A program made the position numbers and the translations under genes. Below, one piece after another: positions 49,228-57,777 of a stretch of DNA of 64,000 nucleotides. The stretch comes from Sinorhizobium kostiense (lineage in GTDB: Bacteria > Pseudomonadota > Alphaproteobacteria > Rhizobiales > Rhizobiaceae): positions 310,001 to 374,000 of the forward strand of contig NZ_JAGILA010000007.1 in the NCBI RefSeq assembly GCF_017874595.1, written 5' to 3'. The notes under the pieces were generated by a model, which made no database searches, was not told where the DNA came from, and was given only the letters and a program-made list of their open reading frames with translations. How positions within the stretch are numbered: position 1 is the first letter of the stretch; every line of letters starts with the position of its first letter.

Positions 49228-50292
49228 CTACCGGCACTGCTTGCGCGGCCCGCCACTATAAGGCTGATAGCTGTTGTCTTCCGGGCGATAAGAACGGTAG
49301 CGGCTGAAGCAATAGCTGATGTGTTCCTGCGTCAGGTTTATGCCTTCATTCGCGTCAGCCGGGAGATCGATTTCCATTGATGGGTAGGCGATTTCTTCCA
49401 CATGGCTGTCGCTTGGTGGCGGCGAAGCGTCATCTGATAGATCCCTCGCCGCATCCATGTAGGGCGAGATGCAGGTCCGCTGGCCGCCACTGAAGGACAT
49501 GTAGCTGTTGTCCTGTGGGCGGTAAGAGCGATAGCGGCGCGCACACCATTCGACGTGGGCAGCCGGGTAGGCTGACGACGCCGGCTGCTCTTCGCTGGGC
49601 ATCGGTTGAATAGAGCCGGTGACCGACGTATCCAAAGGCTCCGAAGGGACTTCCTCCTCGGCTCCGTTGCCGGTTGTGGTCTCAGGCGCCGAAAGGAATT
49701 CCTCCTCGGCCCCGTTTGTAATTGTGGTCACCTCTTCCGGGGAGAGTTCCCTTTCGCCCTCTGGCAAACTGGTGGCTTCATCCATGTAGGGCGAGACGCA
49801 GGTCCGTTGACCGCCGCTCGACGGTGTATAGCTGTTGTCGTGTGGACGGTAAGACCGATAGCGGCGCGCACACCATTCGACGTGCGCCGTCGAATAGGTC
49901 GATGATGCTGGTTGCTCCTCGCTGGGCACCGGTCGAATCGTGCCGGTGATCGTCGCGTCCAACGGCTCTGAAGGGAGTTCTTCCACGGCCCCGTTGCGGG
50001 TTGTGGTCGCACGAGGTTCCGGGCGAAGTTCCTGTTTGGCCTCTGCGGCCGTTGTTCCAGTCACCCTGGACGTCGGACCAGTTGGGGCAGCGCGAGCCGG
50101 CAGTCGCTCGAATTGCTGCGCCGCTGTGTTCACTGCCCGCGGATCCTCCGACCATACTTCAGATTGATTCGTGTCCAGCCGCGGCTCGCGCGCTGGCTTC
50201 GCGGAGAGGATGAAAGTTGCGACGGCAGCCCCACTCAGGAACAGCGCGAGGGAAAGCGCGAACCCGCAAAGTCCTGCTAACAACCCTTTCAC
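49228..50292 (-). CDS. Exported protein with three BA14K-type repeats
   Basis: A 354-residue protein with an N-terminal membrane/signal segment ([22 protein letters not shown], about 8-30). Three BA14K-type motifs follow: [21 protein letters not shown] near 140, [21 protein letters not shown] near 240, and [21 protein letters not shown] near 328, each followed by a GGQRTC/GGPRKQC cysteine (motifs quoted in part). BA14K was described in Brucella as an immunoreactive, lectin-like protein; most members carry one copy. The linkers are also internally duplicated ([16 protein letters not shown] against [16 protein letters not shown]). The final motif ends only three residues before the stop. It converges on cckA. 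Confidence 0.8.
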   Translation of the reverse strand: MKGLLAGLCGFALSLALFLSGAAVATFILSAKPAREPRLDTNQSEVWSEDPRAVNTAAQQFERLPARAAPTGPTSRVTGTTAAEAKQELRPEPRATTTRNGAVEELPSEPLDATITGTIRPVPSEEQPASSTYSTAHVEWCARRYRSYRPHDNSYTPSSGGQRTCVSPYMDEATSLPEGERELSPEEVTTITNGAEEEFLSAPETTTGNGAEEEVPSEPLDTSVTGSIQPMPSEEQPASSAYPAAHVEWCARRYRSYRPQDNSYMSFSGGQRTCISPYMDAARDLSDDASPPPSDSHVEEIAYPSMEIDLPADANEGINLTQEHISYCFSRYRSYRPEDNSYQPYSGGPRKQCR

Positions 50293-50448
50293 GTTACCCT
50301 CCTTCGATTATCCATACGAAGAATGCGACGGCTCCGTCTCAAGTTCCGGCGAAACATGAGAACTTTAGCGTCGTCACAGACGCTGCGACCTCAGCTTTCC
50401 TCAGGTGGCTTGACGTGCCGGAACTGCAGCAGCAGTAAAAGGTCGTAG

Positions 50449-50541
50449 CTGATCTTCAGCGCCGAGCGACCGGGCGACAGCTGGCGCAAGCGTTACAAGT
50501 CGCTCTGCCTGCACGACCCGGTGTGGTACGACCTGCGTTCC
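50449..50541 (+). pseudogene. Flavin-containing monooxygenase remnant
   Basis: The plus-strand frame translates as LIFSAERPGDSWRKRYKSLC followed by LHDPVWYDL. This RPGDSWRxRYxSLCLHDPVWYD pattern is a hallmark of bacterial flavin-containing monooxygenase-like oxidoreductases. The upstream codon is a stop (TAG) and downstream homology fades after about 30 residues, so only a short piece is left. It is not part of any current gene. Confidence 0.6.
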
Positions 50542-50675
50542 CGGTCGGCCCCAGTGTGCATTGTCGAGCGCGCAAGACGTCTCACCTACAGCCGTGAGTG
50601 GTCGCGCTCCGTAGCTGAGTCTCAGCAGATCTCTAACCTCCATAACCTTAGCGAACCGGACATGGGGAGTGTCTC

Positions 50676-50703
50676 TTGACATAAGTGGTATAACACCTTA
50701 ACA
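50676..50703 (+). promoter_or_regulatory. Promoter and candidate operator of GntR gene
   Basis: TTGACA at 50676-50681 and TTAACA at 50698-50703 are -35 and -10 elements spaced by 16 bases. The spacer holds GTGGTATAACAC (50685-50696), an imperfect palindrome around GGTATA, the unit bound by FadR-subgroup regulators such as NanR. It lies 16 bases upstream of the regulator start codon, which suggests autoregulation and a nearly leaderless transcript. Confidence 0.5.
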
Positions 50704-50711
50704 GTTAGACC

Positions 50712-51413
50712 ATGAGCAGCCTTGCCATTCGAAAAAAACTGTCGGACGAAGTCCGGCTCCGACTCGAGGAGATGATCCGGGAGGAGGTTTATCCTCCCGG
50801 CACCATGCTTCCTTCGGAGCGGGACCTGATGGAGATGTTCGGGGTTGGGCGTCCCTCGATCCGGGAAGCACTCTACGCCTTGGAGCGCATGGGGCTGGTG
50901 AAGATCAACACTGGCGAACGTGCCAAGGTCACCCGGCCCACGCCCGATCATTTCCTGTCTTCCCTGGCAGGAGCAGCGCGCATGCTGCTCGGCCGGCCAG
51001 AGGGAGTCGCCAATTTCGAGCAGGCGCGCCTGTTTCTGGAGGAGGGCTGCGCGCGCCACCTCGCGACCCATGCTACGGCAGACCAAATTGAGGCGATCGA
51101 GGCCGCGCTTGCGCGCAATGAGGCAGCCATCGGTAAGGCCCGTGCCTTTGCCATGACCGATGTCGCCTTTCATCGGACGCTGACCGAGATGGTTTCAAAC
51201 CCCATTTTCGTCGCCGTGCATGATGCTTTTGTCGATTGGCTGATCAGTCGGCGGCCTCTGCCGGACCGGCCGGAGGTTTCGAACAGGGAGAGTTTCGAGG
51301 GGCATGTCGCGATCGTAGAGGCAATCCGCGCCCGCGACTCGGAGCGTGCGGGCCGTGTCATGCGCCGACATCTGGAGAGTGCAGAACGCAAATACAGGCG
51401 AAAAAGCCCATAA
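50712..51413 (+). CDS. GntR-family (FadR subgroup) transcriptional regulator
   Basis: A 233-residue regulator with an N-terminal winged helix (LPSERDLMEMFGVGRPSIREALYALERMGLV; core PSERDLMEMFGVGRPSIREA near 36-55) and an all-helical FCD ligand domain (about 85-225) with metal-site residues D150 and histidines in FHRTL and HVAIVEAI. It is followed directly by a TRAP transporter and two DapA-family genes, so it is the probable local repressor, responding to the substrate or a product. It resembles NanR-type proteins, but that name would presume sialic acid. Confidence 0.88.
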   Translation: MSSLAIRKKLSDEVRLRLEEMIREEVYPPGTMLPSERDLMEMFGVGRPSIREALYALERMGLVKINTGERAKVTRPTPDHFLSSLAGAARMLLGRPEGVANFEQARLFLEEGCARHLATHATADQIEAIEAALARNEAAIGKARAFAMTDVAFHRTLTEMVSNPIFVAVHDAFVDWLISRRPLPDRPEVSNRESFEGHVAIVEAIRARDSERAGRVMRRHLESAERKYRRKSP

Positions 51414-51437
51414 GGGCGACAAAGGGAGGAGCATTCA

Positions 51438-52409
51438 ATGAAAACAGGATTGTTGTCGCTCGCACTCGCGGGCCTTCTCATGGCGTCCCAAGTATCCGCT
51501 CAAGAGGCGCGCACATTGCGGCTGGGGATGCAGGGCACTGCCGGTGATCCGCAATTCGAGGGCGTCACGGAGGCGGCGCGTATGATCAAGGAGAAGTCCG
51601 GCGGCCGGTTGACCCTGGAGATCTTCCCGAATTCCCAGCTCGGTACCTTCACCGAAATGATGGAGCAAGTCACGCTCGGCGAACTCGACTTCACCCTCAA
51701 CCCGTTCGGGGGAATGGATGCCTGGGTTCCCCGCGCCGTGGTTGCGAGCACAGCCTATGTGGTCGGTGATTTCGATCACCTCCAAAAGATCATCGCCTCG
51801 GACTGGGGTAAGGGTATCGTCGAGGAGATGCGAACCCAGCACAAGTGGCGCATGGTCGATTCCTGGTATTTTGGGACGCGGCATACGACTGCAAAGAAGC
51901 CGATCGAAAAGCCCGCCGATTTCGCCGGCATGAAATTGCGCGTGCCGAATTCGGCACCGCTTCTCACCTGGGCGAAGGCGATGGGCGCCAGCCCCACGCC
52001 AGTGGCTTTCGCGGAAGTCTATCTTGCGCTTCAAACCAATCAGGTCGACGGGCAGGAAAATCCGCTGCCCATCATCGATTCGATGAAGTTCACCGAGGTG
52101 CAGTCGCACGTCTCGTTGACCGGACATCTGGTGCAGGACCAGCTCATCCTCGTGTCGGAAGATACATGGAGCGCGCTGGACCCCGCCGACCAGCAGGTCG
52201 TGATGGAGGCTTTTGAGGCGGGCGGCGCCCTCAATAACAAGCTGGTCAAGGAAAAGGAAGCGAGCCTCGTCGACGCTTTCCGCGAGCGCGACATCACCGT
52301 CGTCGAGCCGGACAAGGCGGCTTTCCGGGACGCGATGAAGCCTGTCTATGAGGATCTCGACTCGAAGTTTGGTGCCGGCACGGTGCAGAAACTGCTCGAT
52401 CTCCGTTGA
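51438..52409 (+). CDS. TRAP transporter substrate-binding protein (DctP family)
   Basis: A 323-residue periplasmic binding protein with signal peptide (LLSLALAGLLMASQVSAQ, cleavage near residue 21). The DctP fold is shown by EGVTEAARMIKEKSGGRLTLE, the NSQLG segment near 72, and the substrate carboxylate arginine in KLRVPNS near 170, usual for TRAP proteins that bind acidic ligands. The ligand should therefore be an organic or sugar acid. A strong GGGAGGAG ribosome site precedes it. First structural gene of the cassette. Confidence 0.92.
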   Translation: MKTGLLSLALAGLLMASQVSAQEARTLRLGMQGTAGDPQFEGVTEAARMIKEKSGGRLTLEIFPNSQLGTFTEMMEQVTLGELDFTLNPFGGMDAWVPRAVVASTAYVVGDFDHLQKIIASDWGKGIVEEMRTQHKWRMVDSWYFGTRHTTAKKPIEKPADFAGMKLRVPNSAPLLTWAKAMGASPTPVAFAEVYLALQTNQVDGQENPLPIIDSMKFTEVQSHVSLTGHLVQDQLILVSEDTWSALDPADQQVVMEAFEAGGALNNKLVKEKEASLVDAFRERDITVVEPDKAAFRDAMKPVYEDLDSKFGAGTVQKLLDLR

Positions 52410-52450
52410 GCGCTGCAGGCGCCAACGCCCTCTAATCCGAGATTCCAGCT

Positions 52451-52969
52451 ATGGCCAATCGAAGCCGGTGGCGAAGCCTTGCCCACCTTGAAGAGACCCT
52501 GGCGGCGATCCTTCTGGTCTTCGCCTTCGTCGTCATCGCGCTGCAGATCGCCACGCGATTCATCCTCCGCGATCCGCTGTTCTGGACAGAGGAGGCGGCT
52601 CGCTACGCTTTCGTGTGGTTGGTGGCGCTCGGTGCGGCGGCGGGCCTCACCTCGCGGACGCACATCACCATGGACATCGTGCCGATGATGCTTCCGGAAC
52701 GGGCGCAGCTCATCCTGCGCCTCGTTCTGGACCTCCTGGTGCTCGGCGCCCTCCTCATCCTCGTATACTACGGCTCGTTTGGTGCCATGCGCGCCCACAA
52801 GGTGATGTCGATTGCGATCGGCGTGCCCGAATCCTGGCTCTATGGAGCTTTGCCGGTATTCGGGTTGCTTGCGGCGGTCCGGATCATGCTTGTGATGGCG
52901 CGGGATGCGCGAACGCTTTTAAGTGGCCGCCGACCGATCGTCGACACCCCTTCCGAAAGGTTTCTCTAG
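52451..52969 (+). CDS. TRAP transporter small permease (DctQ family)
   Basis: A 172-residue membrane protein with four helices and the DctQ hallmark WTEEAARYAFVWLVALGAA near residue 40, followed by HITMDIVPMMLP. It pairs with the large permease. The next gene starts on the base after its stop codon. Confidence 0.9.
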   Translation: MANRSRWRSLAHLEETLAAILLVFAFVVIALQIATRFILRDPLFWTEEAARYAFVWLVALGAAAGLTSRTHITMDIVPMMLPERAQLILRLVLDLLVLGALLILVYYGSFGAMRAHKVMSIAIGVPESWLYGALPVFGLLAAVRIMLVMARDARTLLSGRRPIVDTPSERFL

Positions 52970-54250
52970 ATGGCGACGCTCTTCGGCGGATGGTTCGCTC
53001 TTCTGGCCGCCGGCATGCCGGTCGGCTTCACGCTGATTGTGGCGGCGCTCGCCTATATGCTCTGGCAGGGCACGGGACTGAATTTTGCGGGGCAGCGAAT
53101 GGTCGCCGGCCTGAACAGCTTTCCGCTGCTTGCCGTCCCTTTCTTCATCCTCACCGCTCAACTGATGAATCTTTCCGGCGTGACCGAGCGCATTTTCGAT
53201 TTCGCCAAGGCACTTGTCGGCCATATCCGGGGCGGCCTCGGCCATGTGAACATCATGGCGAGCGTGATGTTCTCCGGCATGTCCGGCTCGGCCGTCGCCG
53301 ATGCCGCCGGTCTTGGCCAACTTGAGATCAAGGCTATGCGCGACGCCGGCTATGACGAGCAGTTCTCCGGTTCGATCACGGCTGCGTCCGCCATCATAGG
53401 GCCGCTCATCCCGCCCTCCATTCCTCTCGTAGTCTATGGCGTGATCGCCAACACATCGATAGGTGGACTTTTCTTGGGCGGTATCGTGCCGGGCCTTCTC
53501 TGCGCAGCCTCTCTTATGGTTGTGGTCTATGTCATTGCGTGGCGGCGGAACTACGCGACCGAGCAGCGGGCGAGCCTTCGCCGGATCTGGTCTACTTTCT
53601 GGCGGGCGGTCTTCCCGCTCATAACGCCCTTCATCATCATCGGCGGCATCTTTGCGGGGATCTTTTCGCCGACCGAGGCGGCTGTGGTCGCTGCCACCTA
53701 TGCTCTTTTCTTAGGTGTGGTGGTCTACCGCGAAATCACTTTCGCAAAACTCGTGACGGTGCTCCGCGAAACCGTAAGCCATACGGCCGCCGTCGGTCTT
53801 CTCATCATGGGCGTGTCCCTGTTCGGCTATGTGATCGCCCGGGAACAGGTGCCTCAGCAGGTCGCCGCGTTCTTCCTCGACTATTCGAGTGATCCTCTCA
53901 CTTTCCTGATCCTCGTTAACCTCATGCTGCTTGCGCTCGGCACCTTCATCGAGGCCTTGGCGATCCTGCTGCTGATCGTGCCGGTTCTGGTTCCAACCGC
54001 ACTTCAATACGGCATCGATCCCGTCCATTTCGGGGTCATGGTGGTGTTCAACCTGATGATCGGCATATTGACACCGCCCATGGGGGTAGCGCTGTTCGTG
54101 GTCTCGAAGGTCGCCAACATTCCCTTCGGCGTGCTTGCCCGCGGGATACTTCCTCTGCTCATCCCGCTCTTCATCGTGCTGGCGCTAATCACCGTCTTTC
54201 CAGCACTCGTCACTTTCATTCCCGACCAGATGCTCGGAGCCAACCGATGA
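52970..54250 (+). CDS. TRAP transporter large permease (DctM family)
   Basis: A 426-residue permease with about twelve membrane segments. DctM motifs are GMSGSAVADAAGLGQLEI near 103, AASAIIGPLIPPSIPLVVYG near 138 and the terminal half GTFIEALAILLLIVPVLVPTA with NLMIGILTPPMGVALFV. It moves the substrate with a sodium or proton gradient. It abuts the small permease gene and overlaps the first DapA-family gene by 4 bases (ATGA). Confidence 0.92.
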   Translation: MATLFGGWFALLAAGMPVGFTLIVAALAYMLWQGTGLNFAGQRMVAGLNSFPLLAVPFFILTAQLMNLSGVTERIFDFAKALVGHIRGGLGHVNIMASVMFSGMSGSAVADAAGLGQLEIKAMRDAGYDEQFSGSITAASAIIGPLIPPSIPLVVYGVIANTSIGGLFLGGIVPGLLCAASLMVVVYVIAWRRNYATEQRASLRRIWSTFWRAVFPLITPFIIIGGIFAGIFSPTEAAVVAATYALFLGVVVYREITFAKLVTVLRETVSHTAAVGLLIMGVSLFGYVIAREQVPQQVAAFFLDYSSDPLTFLILVNLMLLALGTFIEALAILLLIVPVLVPTALQYGIDPVHFGVMVVFNLMIGILTPPMGVALFVVSKVANIPFGVLARGILPLLIPLFIVLALITVFPALVTFIPDQMLGANR

Positions 54251-55182
54251 GTCCTCTCGCCAAGCCACCCGAGGGCGTCTGGGGAGCGGTGCTGTTGCCG
54301 CTCGATCAAAGAGGCGGGATCGAATGGACAGCATTGCGGGAGCAGCTATCGGTGCTTCACGCGAGTGGACTCCAAGGCATCTATACCAATGGCACGGCGG
54401 GCGAATTCCAAAGCCAGACGGAGCAAGAGTTCGATCACTTGAGCCAAGTGGTCGCCGATTTCTGCCGCAGCGTTGCGTTGCCTTTCCAGATCGGGGTCTC
54501 GCACACGAACGCGCGCGTTGCACGCGAGCGGCTCAGCCGCGTCGCAGCAGTGAGGCCCGACGCGGTTCAGGTCATCCTGCCTGACTGGTGGGCTCCCAGC
54601 TATGACGAAGCGGAGCGGTTCCTCGTCGGTATGGCGGCAACGGCACCCGACATTCCGCTGGTCCTCTACAATCCCCCCCATGCCAAGCGCCGGCTGAACC
54701 TCGACGAGATCTCAAGGCTTAAGCAGGCTGTGCCCATGCTAATCGGCGCGAAGCTACCTGGAGGCGATGAGATCTGGTACGAGGAGCTTCGCCGGAAGCT
54801 CACACATCTCTCCGTCTTCATTCCGGGGCATTTCATGGCGAGCGGCTGCCTCGCGGGTGGCCGCGGATCGTATTCCAATGTCGCGTGCCTGAGCCCTGCC
54901 GGCGCCGTGCGGTGGTGGTGGCAGCTGGGTGAGGATCCGAAGGCCGCCCTCGCGTTCGAGGCGCGCGTCGTCGGCTTCATGAAGGAGCATGTCCTGCCGC
55001 TTGGCGCACGCTACGGCCTGTCGAACGCCGCTCTCGACAAAGCGATGGCTGCGGCCGGCGGCTGGTGCCCGATCGGCCCCAAGCTTCTCTGGCCTTACGC
55101 CTCCGCCCCGCGAGAGGCTGCTCTGCAGCTTGGCGCTGCGGCCCGTCACGAACTGCCCGAACTTTTCCCCCCAAGCCTTTGA
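54247..55182 (+). CDS. DapA/NanA-family aldolase, first copy
   Basis: A 311-residue class I aldolase-like TIM barrel. The family marks are GIYTNGTAGEFQSQ near 38 (in place of the usual GTTGE), VLYNPPHAKRR near 139 with the catalytic tyrosine, and K168 region LIGAKLPGGDEIW with the Schiff-base lysine. The family contains dihydrodipicolinate synthase, sialate lyase and sugar-acid dehydratases. The unusual NGTAGE and GAKLPGG point to a specialised substrate. Overlap with the permease gene links it to the imported compound. Confidence 0.82.
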   Translation: MSPLAKPPEGVWGAVLLPLDQRGGIEWTALREQLSVLHASGLQGIYTNGTAGEFQSQTEQEFDHLSQVVADFCRSVALPFQIGVSHTNARVARERLSRVAAVRPDAVQVILPDWWAPSYDEAERFLVGMAATAPDIPLVLYNPPHAKRRLNLDEISRLKQAVPMLIGAKLPGGDEIWYEELRRKLTHLSVFIPGHFMASGCLAGGRGSYSNVACLSPAGAVRWWWQLGEDPKAALAFEARVVGFMKEHVLPLGARYGLSNAALDKAMAAAGGWCPIGPKLLWPYASAPREAALQLGAAARHELPELFPPSL

Positions 55183-55196
55183 AAGCGAACAGAATT

Positions 55197-56129
55197 ATGA
55201 AACTCGAAGGGATTTATTCGGCCCTCCTTACTCCCTTTTCCGAAGACGAAGCCATCGACCGGCAGGCGATCGGGCCGCTGGTCGAGTTTCAGGTCGGACT
55301 GGGTGTCGACGGCCTCTATGTCGGCGGCAGCTCGGGCGAAGCGATGCTCCAGTCGGTGGAGGAGCGCGTGACCTGTCTGGCCGATGTCGCTGCGGCGGCG
55401 GCCGGTCGCCTCGGGCTGATCGCCCATATCGGCACGATCGCAACGCGAGACGCGTTGCAGCTTTCGGAGCACGCGGCCAGAGCCGGCTATCACGCAATCT
55501 CCGCGATTGCGCCCTTCTACTACGATTTCTCGCGGCCCGAGGTTATGGCGCACTATCGAGAGCTGGCTGACGCCTCCGGCTTGCCGCTTATCGTCTATAA
55601 TTTTCCCGCCCGCGCCAGTGGCTTCACTCTGCCGGAACTGGTCGAGCTCCTCTCGTATCGAAATATCATCGGTATCAAGCACACATCCAGCGACATGTTC
55701 CAACTCGAGCGCATCCGCCATGCAGTGCCTGACGCGATCGTCTACAATGGTTACGACGAAATGTGCCTCGCCGGTTTAGCGATGGGGGCGCAGGGTGCCA
55801 TCGGCACGAGCTATAATTTCATGGGAGATGTGTTTGCTGCCCTGCGGACGTGCGCAAAGGAAGGACGGATCGAGGAAGCACGGCGGCTGCAGGTTATGGC
55901 CAACGGGGTGATCCAGGTGCTGATCAAAGTAGGAGTAATGCCCGGGTCCAAGGCGTTGCTCGGCATCATGGGCGTGGACTGCGGACCATCACGGCGTCCG
56001 TTCCGTAAGCTCGAGACGGCCGATCTCACCGAGCTTCGGGGAGCCATCGCGCCCATCCTCGCCTGGCGTGAAGACCGCGCGCAGAGATCACAGGAGGGTG
56101 CTGGGAAAGCCGCCCTTAGCCGAGGCTAG
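55197..56129 (+). CDS. DapA/NanA-family aldolase (N-acetylneuraminate lyase-like), second copy
   Basis: A 310-residue barrel with GLYVGGSSGEAMLQS near 40, LIVYNFPARASGFTL near 133 (catalytic tyrosine), and NIIGIKHTSSDMFQLE near 160 (Schiff-base lysine). GGSSGEA and YNFPARxG are typical of N-acetylneuraminate lyase-like members. The start at 55197 is 14 bases after the first copy's stop; a frame starting within that gene is rejected. Two different aldolases in one operon could act in succession or on two isomers. No nanE/nanK genes are nearby. Confidence 0.8.
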   Translation: MKLEGIYSALLTPFSEDEAIDRQAIGPLVEFQVGLGVDGLYVGGSSGEAMLQSVEERVTCLADVAAAAAGRLGLIAHIGTIATRDALQLSEHAARAGYHAISAIAPFYYDFSRPEVMAHYRELADASGLPLIVYNFPARASGFTLPELVELLSYRNIIGIKHTSSDMFQLERIRHAVPDAIVYNGYDEMCLAGLAMGAQGAIGTSYNFMGDVFAALRTCAKEGRIEEARRLQVMANGVIQVLIKVGVMPGSKALLGIMGVDCGPSRRPFRKLETADLTELRGAIAPILAWREDRAQRSQEGAGKAALSRG

Positions 56130-56154
56130 TGGAGCGAGCTAGATTGGAAGGCTA

Positions 56155-57534
56155 TCAGGCCAACTCAAGCTGAGAATCTTTCGCCCCTTGCGCGATCAAC
56201 GGCGCGGGAGACTTCCTTTGCGGGTGGGAGGCGTTAAGTCGGCGCGCCACGATATCGTGGTTGAGCCACTGGATGGGGCCAGAGGGATCTGAGGACTCGC
56301 CAAAAATTAGCTGCCCGGTCGCCTCCACCACGAGAGCACTCAGGAGGTCGCTGATCATCGCCTTGCTGTCCCGATGCATCTGCGTGATCTCGTTGGACGT
56401 GCCAATGGTCAGATCGGCCTGTGCTTGGCTGTTTGCCATGGGCCACGCCGAAAAGTCGTAAAACGGACGCATGACCTCGTTGGCCTGCATATCGGTAATC
56501 TTTTGGAACACATCCTTCATCGTGAAGCCGTCTGCCAGAAGCTGCTGGCATGCCTGCCACTGGTCCTCTGCCCATTGGCCACCGTTCTCTTTCCTCAAGG
56601 CGAGGAGCAGCGGTATCAGGGGAAGTTCGATGCCCGTGAACACGTCGGACGAATTGGTTCGGATTTCGGGACAGTTATAGACGGTTGCTTTGACACCCGC
56701 TGCCCAGGCTTCTTGCGCGATGCCTTCGAGCCGCATCTTGGCGTAACCCTGGGTGTAGTTGGTGTAGGTCTGCCAACGATAGCTGCCGTCAATCAGGATT
56801 GCCGTTCCATGGTAACCGTAGGCCGTGTACCGGACCTGAGCACCCGATGCCTCTACGCGTTCGCGGATCGCCGCGCTGAAGTCGATAAGATGTTGGAAGG
56901 TGATTGCGGAGACTTCGTCGAAATTCTGCAGGATGAGCTTGCCCATGTCGCTGTCGAGCAGCGCTTGCGAAGACATGTGGCGGGGACCACGTCCCTTGTA
57001 GATTCGATTGGCAACAACCAGGAATACCTTCGCTTTCGGGATGCCTCCGGCCATTGTATGGGCAAAGAAGACATTGCGGCCGTCGGCAATCATTCCGTCG
57101 AGAACGGCCATGACCTGTGAAAGCGAATTCGTGAACCGTGAGGTGGCAATGTCCCGGCACTGCGCAATGTAGTCCCAGTCGAGCCTGTCATGTTCCCAGC
57201 TCTCCAGCGTCATTGTTGCGAGGAGATCGGTCGGAGTGGGGCCTCCTGTCGGAGCGTCGAGATCGAAACCGGCCATGAGAGGTATGTTGATAATCCTGCC
57301 GCCCAGTCGGTCCTCGGCGACAGAGAGTTCCTCGGCGTTCAGAGGCCGCAGTGCGTTGTTCTCGTCGCGCCGCCCGACCGTGATGCCCACGATCTCCATT
57401 CCGGCCCGCCGGGCTTCGTCGAGCAAGCCAGTCGCATATCCGCGACCGAATAGTTCACCGAAGAGGACGAAAACATCACCTTTACGAAAGACGCTGTTTT
57501 CGGCGATGCGATTCAATGCGACCGGGTTTTCCAT
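56155..57534 (-). CDS. Possible FabMG-type enoyl-ACP reductase
   Basis: A 459-residue protein. It starts KGDVFVLFGELFGRGYATGLLDEARRAGMEIVGITVGRRD (core: FVLFGELFGRGYATGLLDEA), which looks like a Rossmann nucleotide-binding turn, and has a late RYTAYGYHGTAILIDG. I associate this sequence type with the FabMG family described from a soil metagenome as a triclosan-tolerant enoyl-ACP reductase, but from memory only. No fatty-acid genes lie near it. AAGAGCTG is a possible ribosome site. It converges on the aldolase gene and stands alone. Confidence 0.5.
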   Translation of the reverse strand: MENPVALNRIAENSVFRKGDVFVLFGELFGRGYATGLLDEARRAGMEIVGITVGRRDENNALRPLNAEELSVAEDRLGGRIINIPLMAGFDLDAPTGGPTPTDLLATMTLESWEHDRLDWDYIAQCRDIATSRFTNSLSQVMAVLDGMIADGRNVFFAHTMAGGIPKAKVFLVVANRIYKGRGPRHMSSQALLDSDMGKLILQNFDEVSAITFQHLIDFSAAIRERVEASGAQVRYTAYGYHGTAILIDGSYRWQTYTNYTQGYAKMRLEGIAQEAWAAGVKATVYNCPEIRTNSSDVFTGIELPLIPLLLALRKENGGQWAEDQWQACQQLLADGFTMKDVFQKITDMQANEVMRPFYDFSAWPMANSQAQADLTIGTSNEITQMHRDSKAMISDLLSALVVEATGQLIFGESSDPSGPIQWLNHDIVARRLNASHPQRKSPAPLIAQGAKDSQLELA

Positions 57535-57645
57535 GCAGTCAGCTCTTTGGTTCGTTAGCCGTCGAGCGGTGGCTCAGACGAGCTTCGATAATCACATGGC
57601 CGTACTAACCCCGTAATGGGAAGTCATTTTAAATGACCGTTCATT

Positions 57646-57732
57646 TCAAAGCGTGAAGTCCGCACGAAGCGTCACGACCAGGTAGGCCGCGAGCGTGATG
57701 ACGACGACAAGCCCGGTCAGAGCCTCGATCAT
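57646..57732 (-). CDS. Orphan KdpF-like small membrane peptide
   Basis: A 28-residue peptide, MIEALTGLVVVITLAAYLVV then TLRADFTL, a single hydrophobic helix. Length and the LAAYLVVTL segment resemble KdpF, the smallest subunit of the potassium pump. A very good GGGAAGG ribosome site precedes the ATG. kdpABC is absent and the next minus-strand gene is unrelated, so this is probably a leftover start of a lost kdp operon. The frame upstream is not considered coding. Confidence 0.4.
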   Translation of the reverse strand: MIEALTGLVVVITLAAYLVVTLRADFTL

Positions 57733-57777
57733 CAAACCTTCCCAGAGTCGGCCCAGTGTTTCTGCGGATCTTTTTGA

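Larger units (their letters stand above)
50293..50711. other. Intergenic region with monooxygenase remnant
   Basis: About 420 bases. It contains the flavin-monooxygenase remnant at 50449 and, at its end, the promoter of the GntR gene. The part 50340-50440 has no clear feature. Confidence 0.45.

Noticed and set aside
50712-56129. Naming the TRAP cassette a sialic acid operon
   Set aside because: Regulator and one aldolase look NanR/NanA-like, but nanE, nanK and a sialic-specific binding signature are missing, so the substrate is open.
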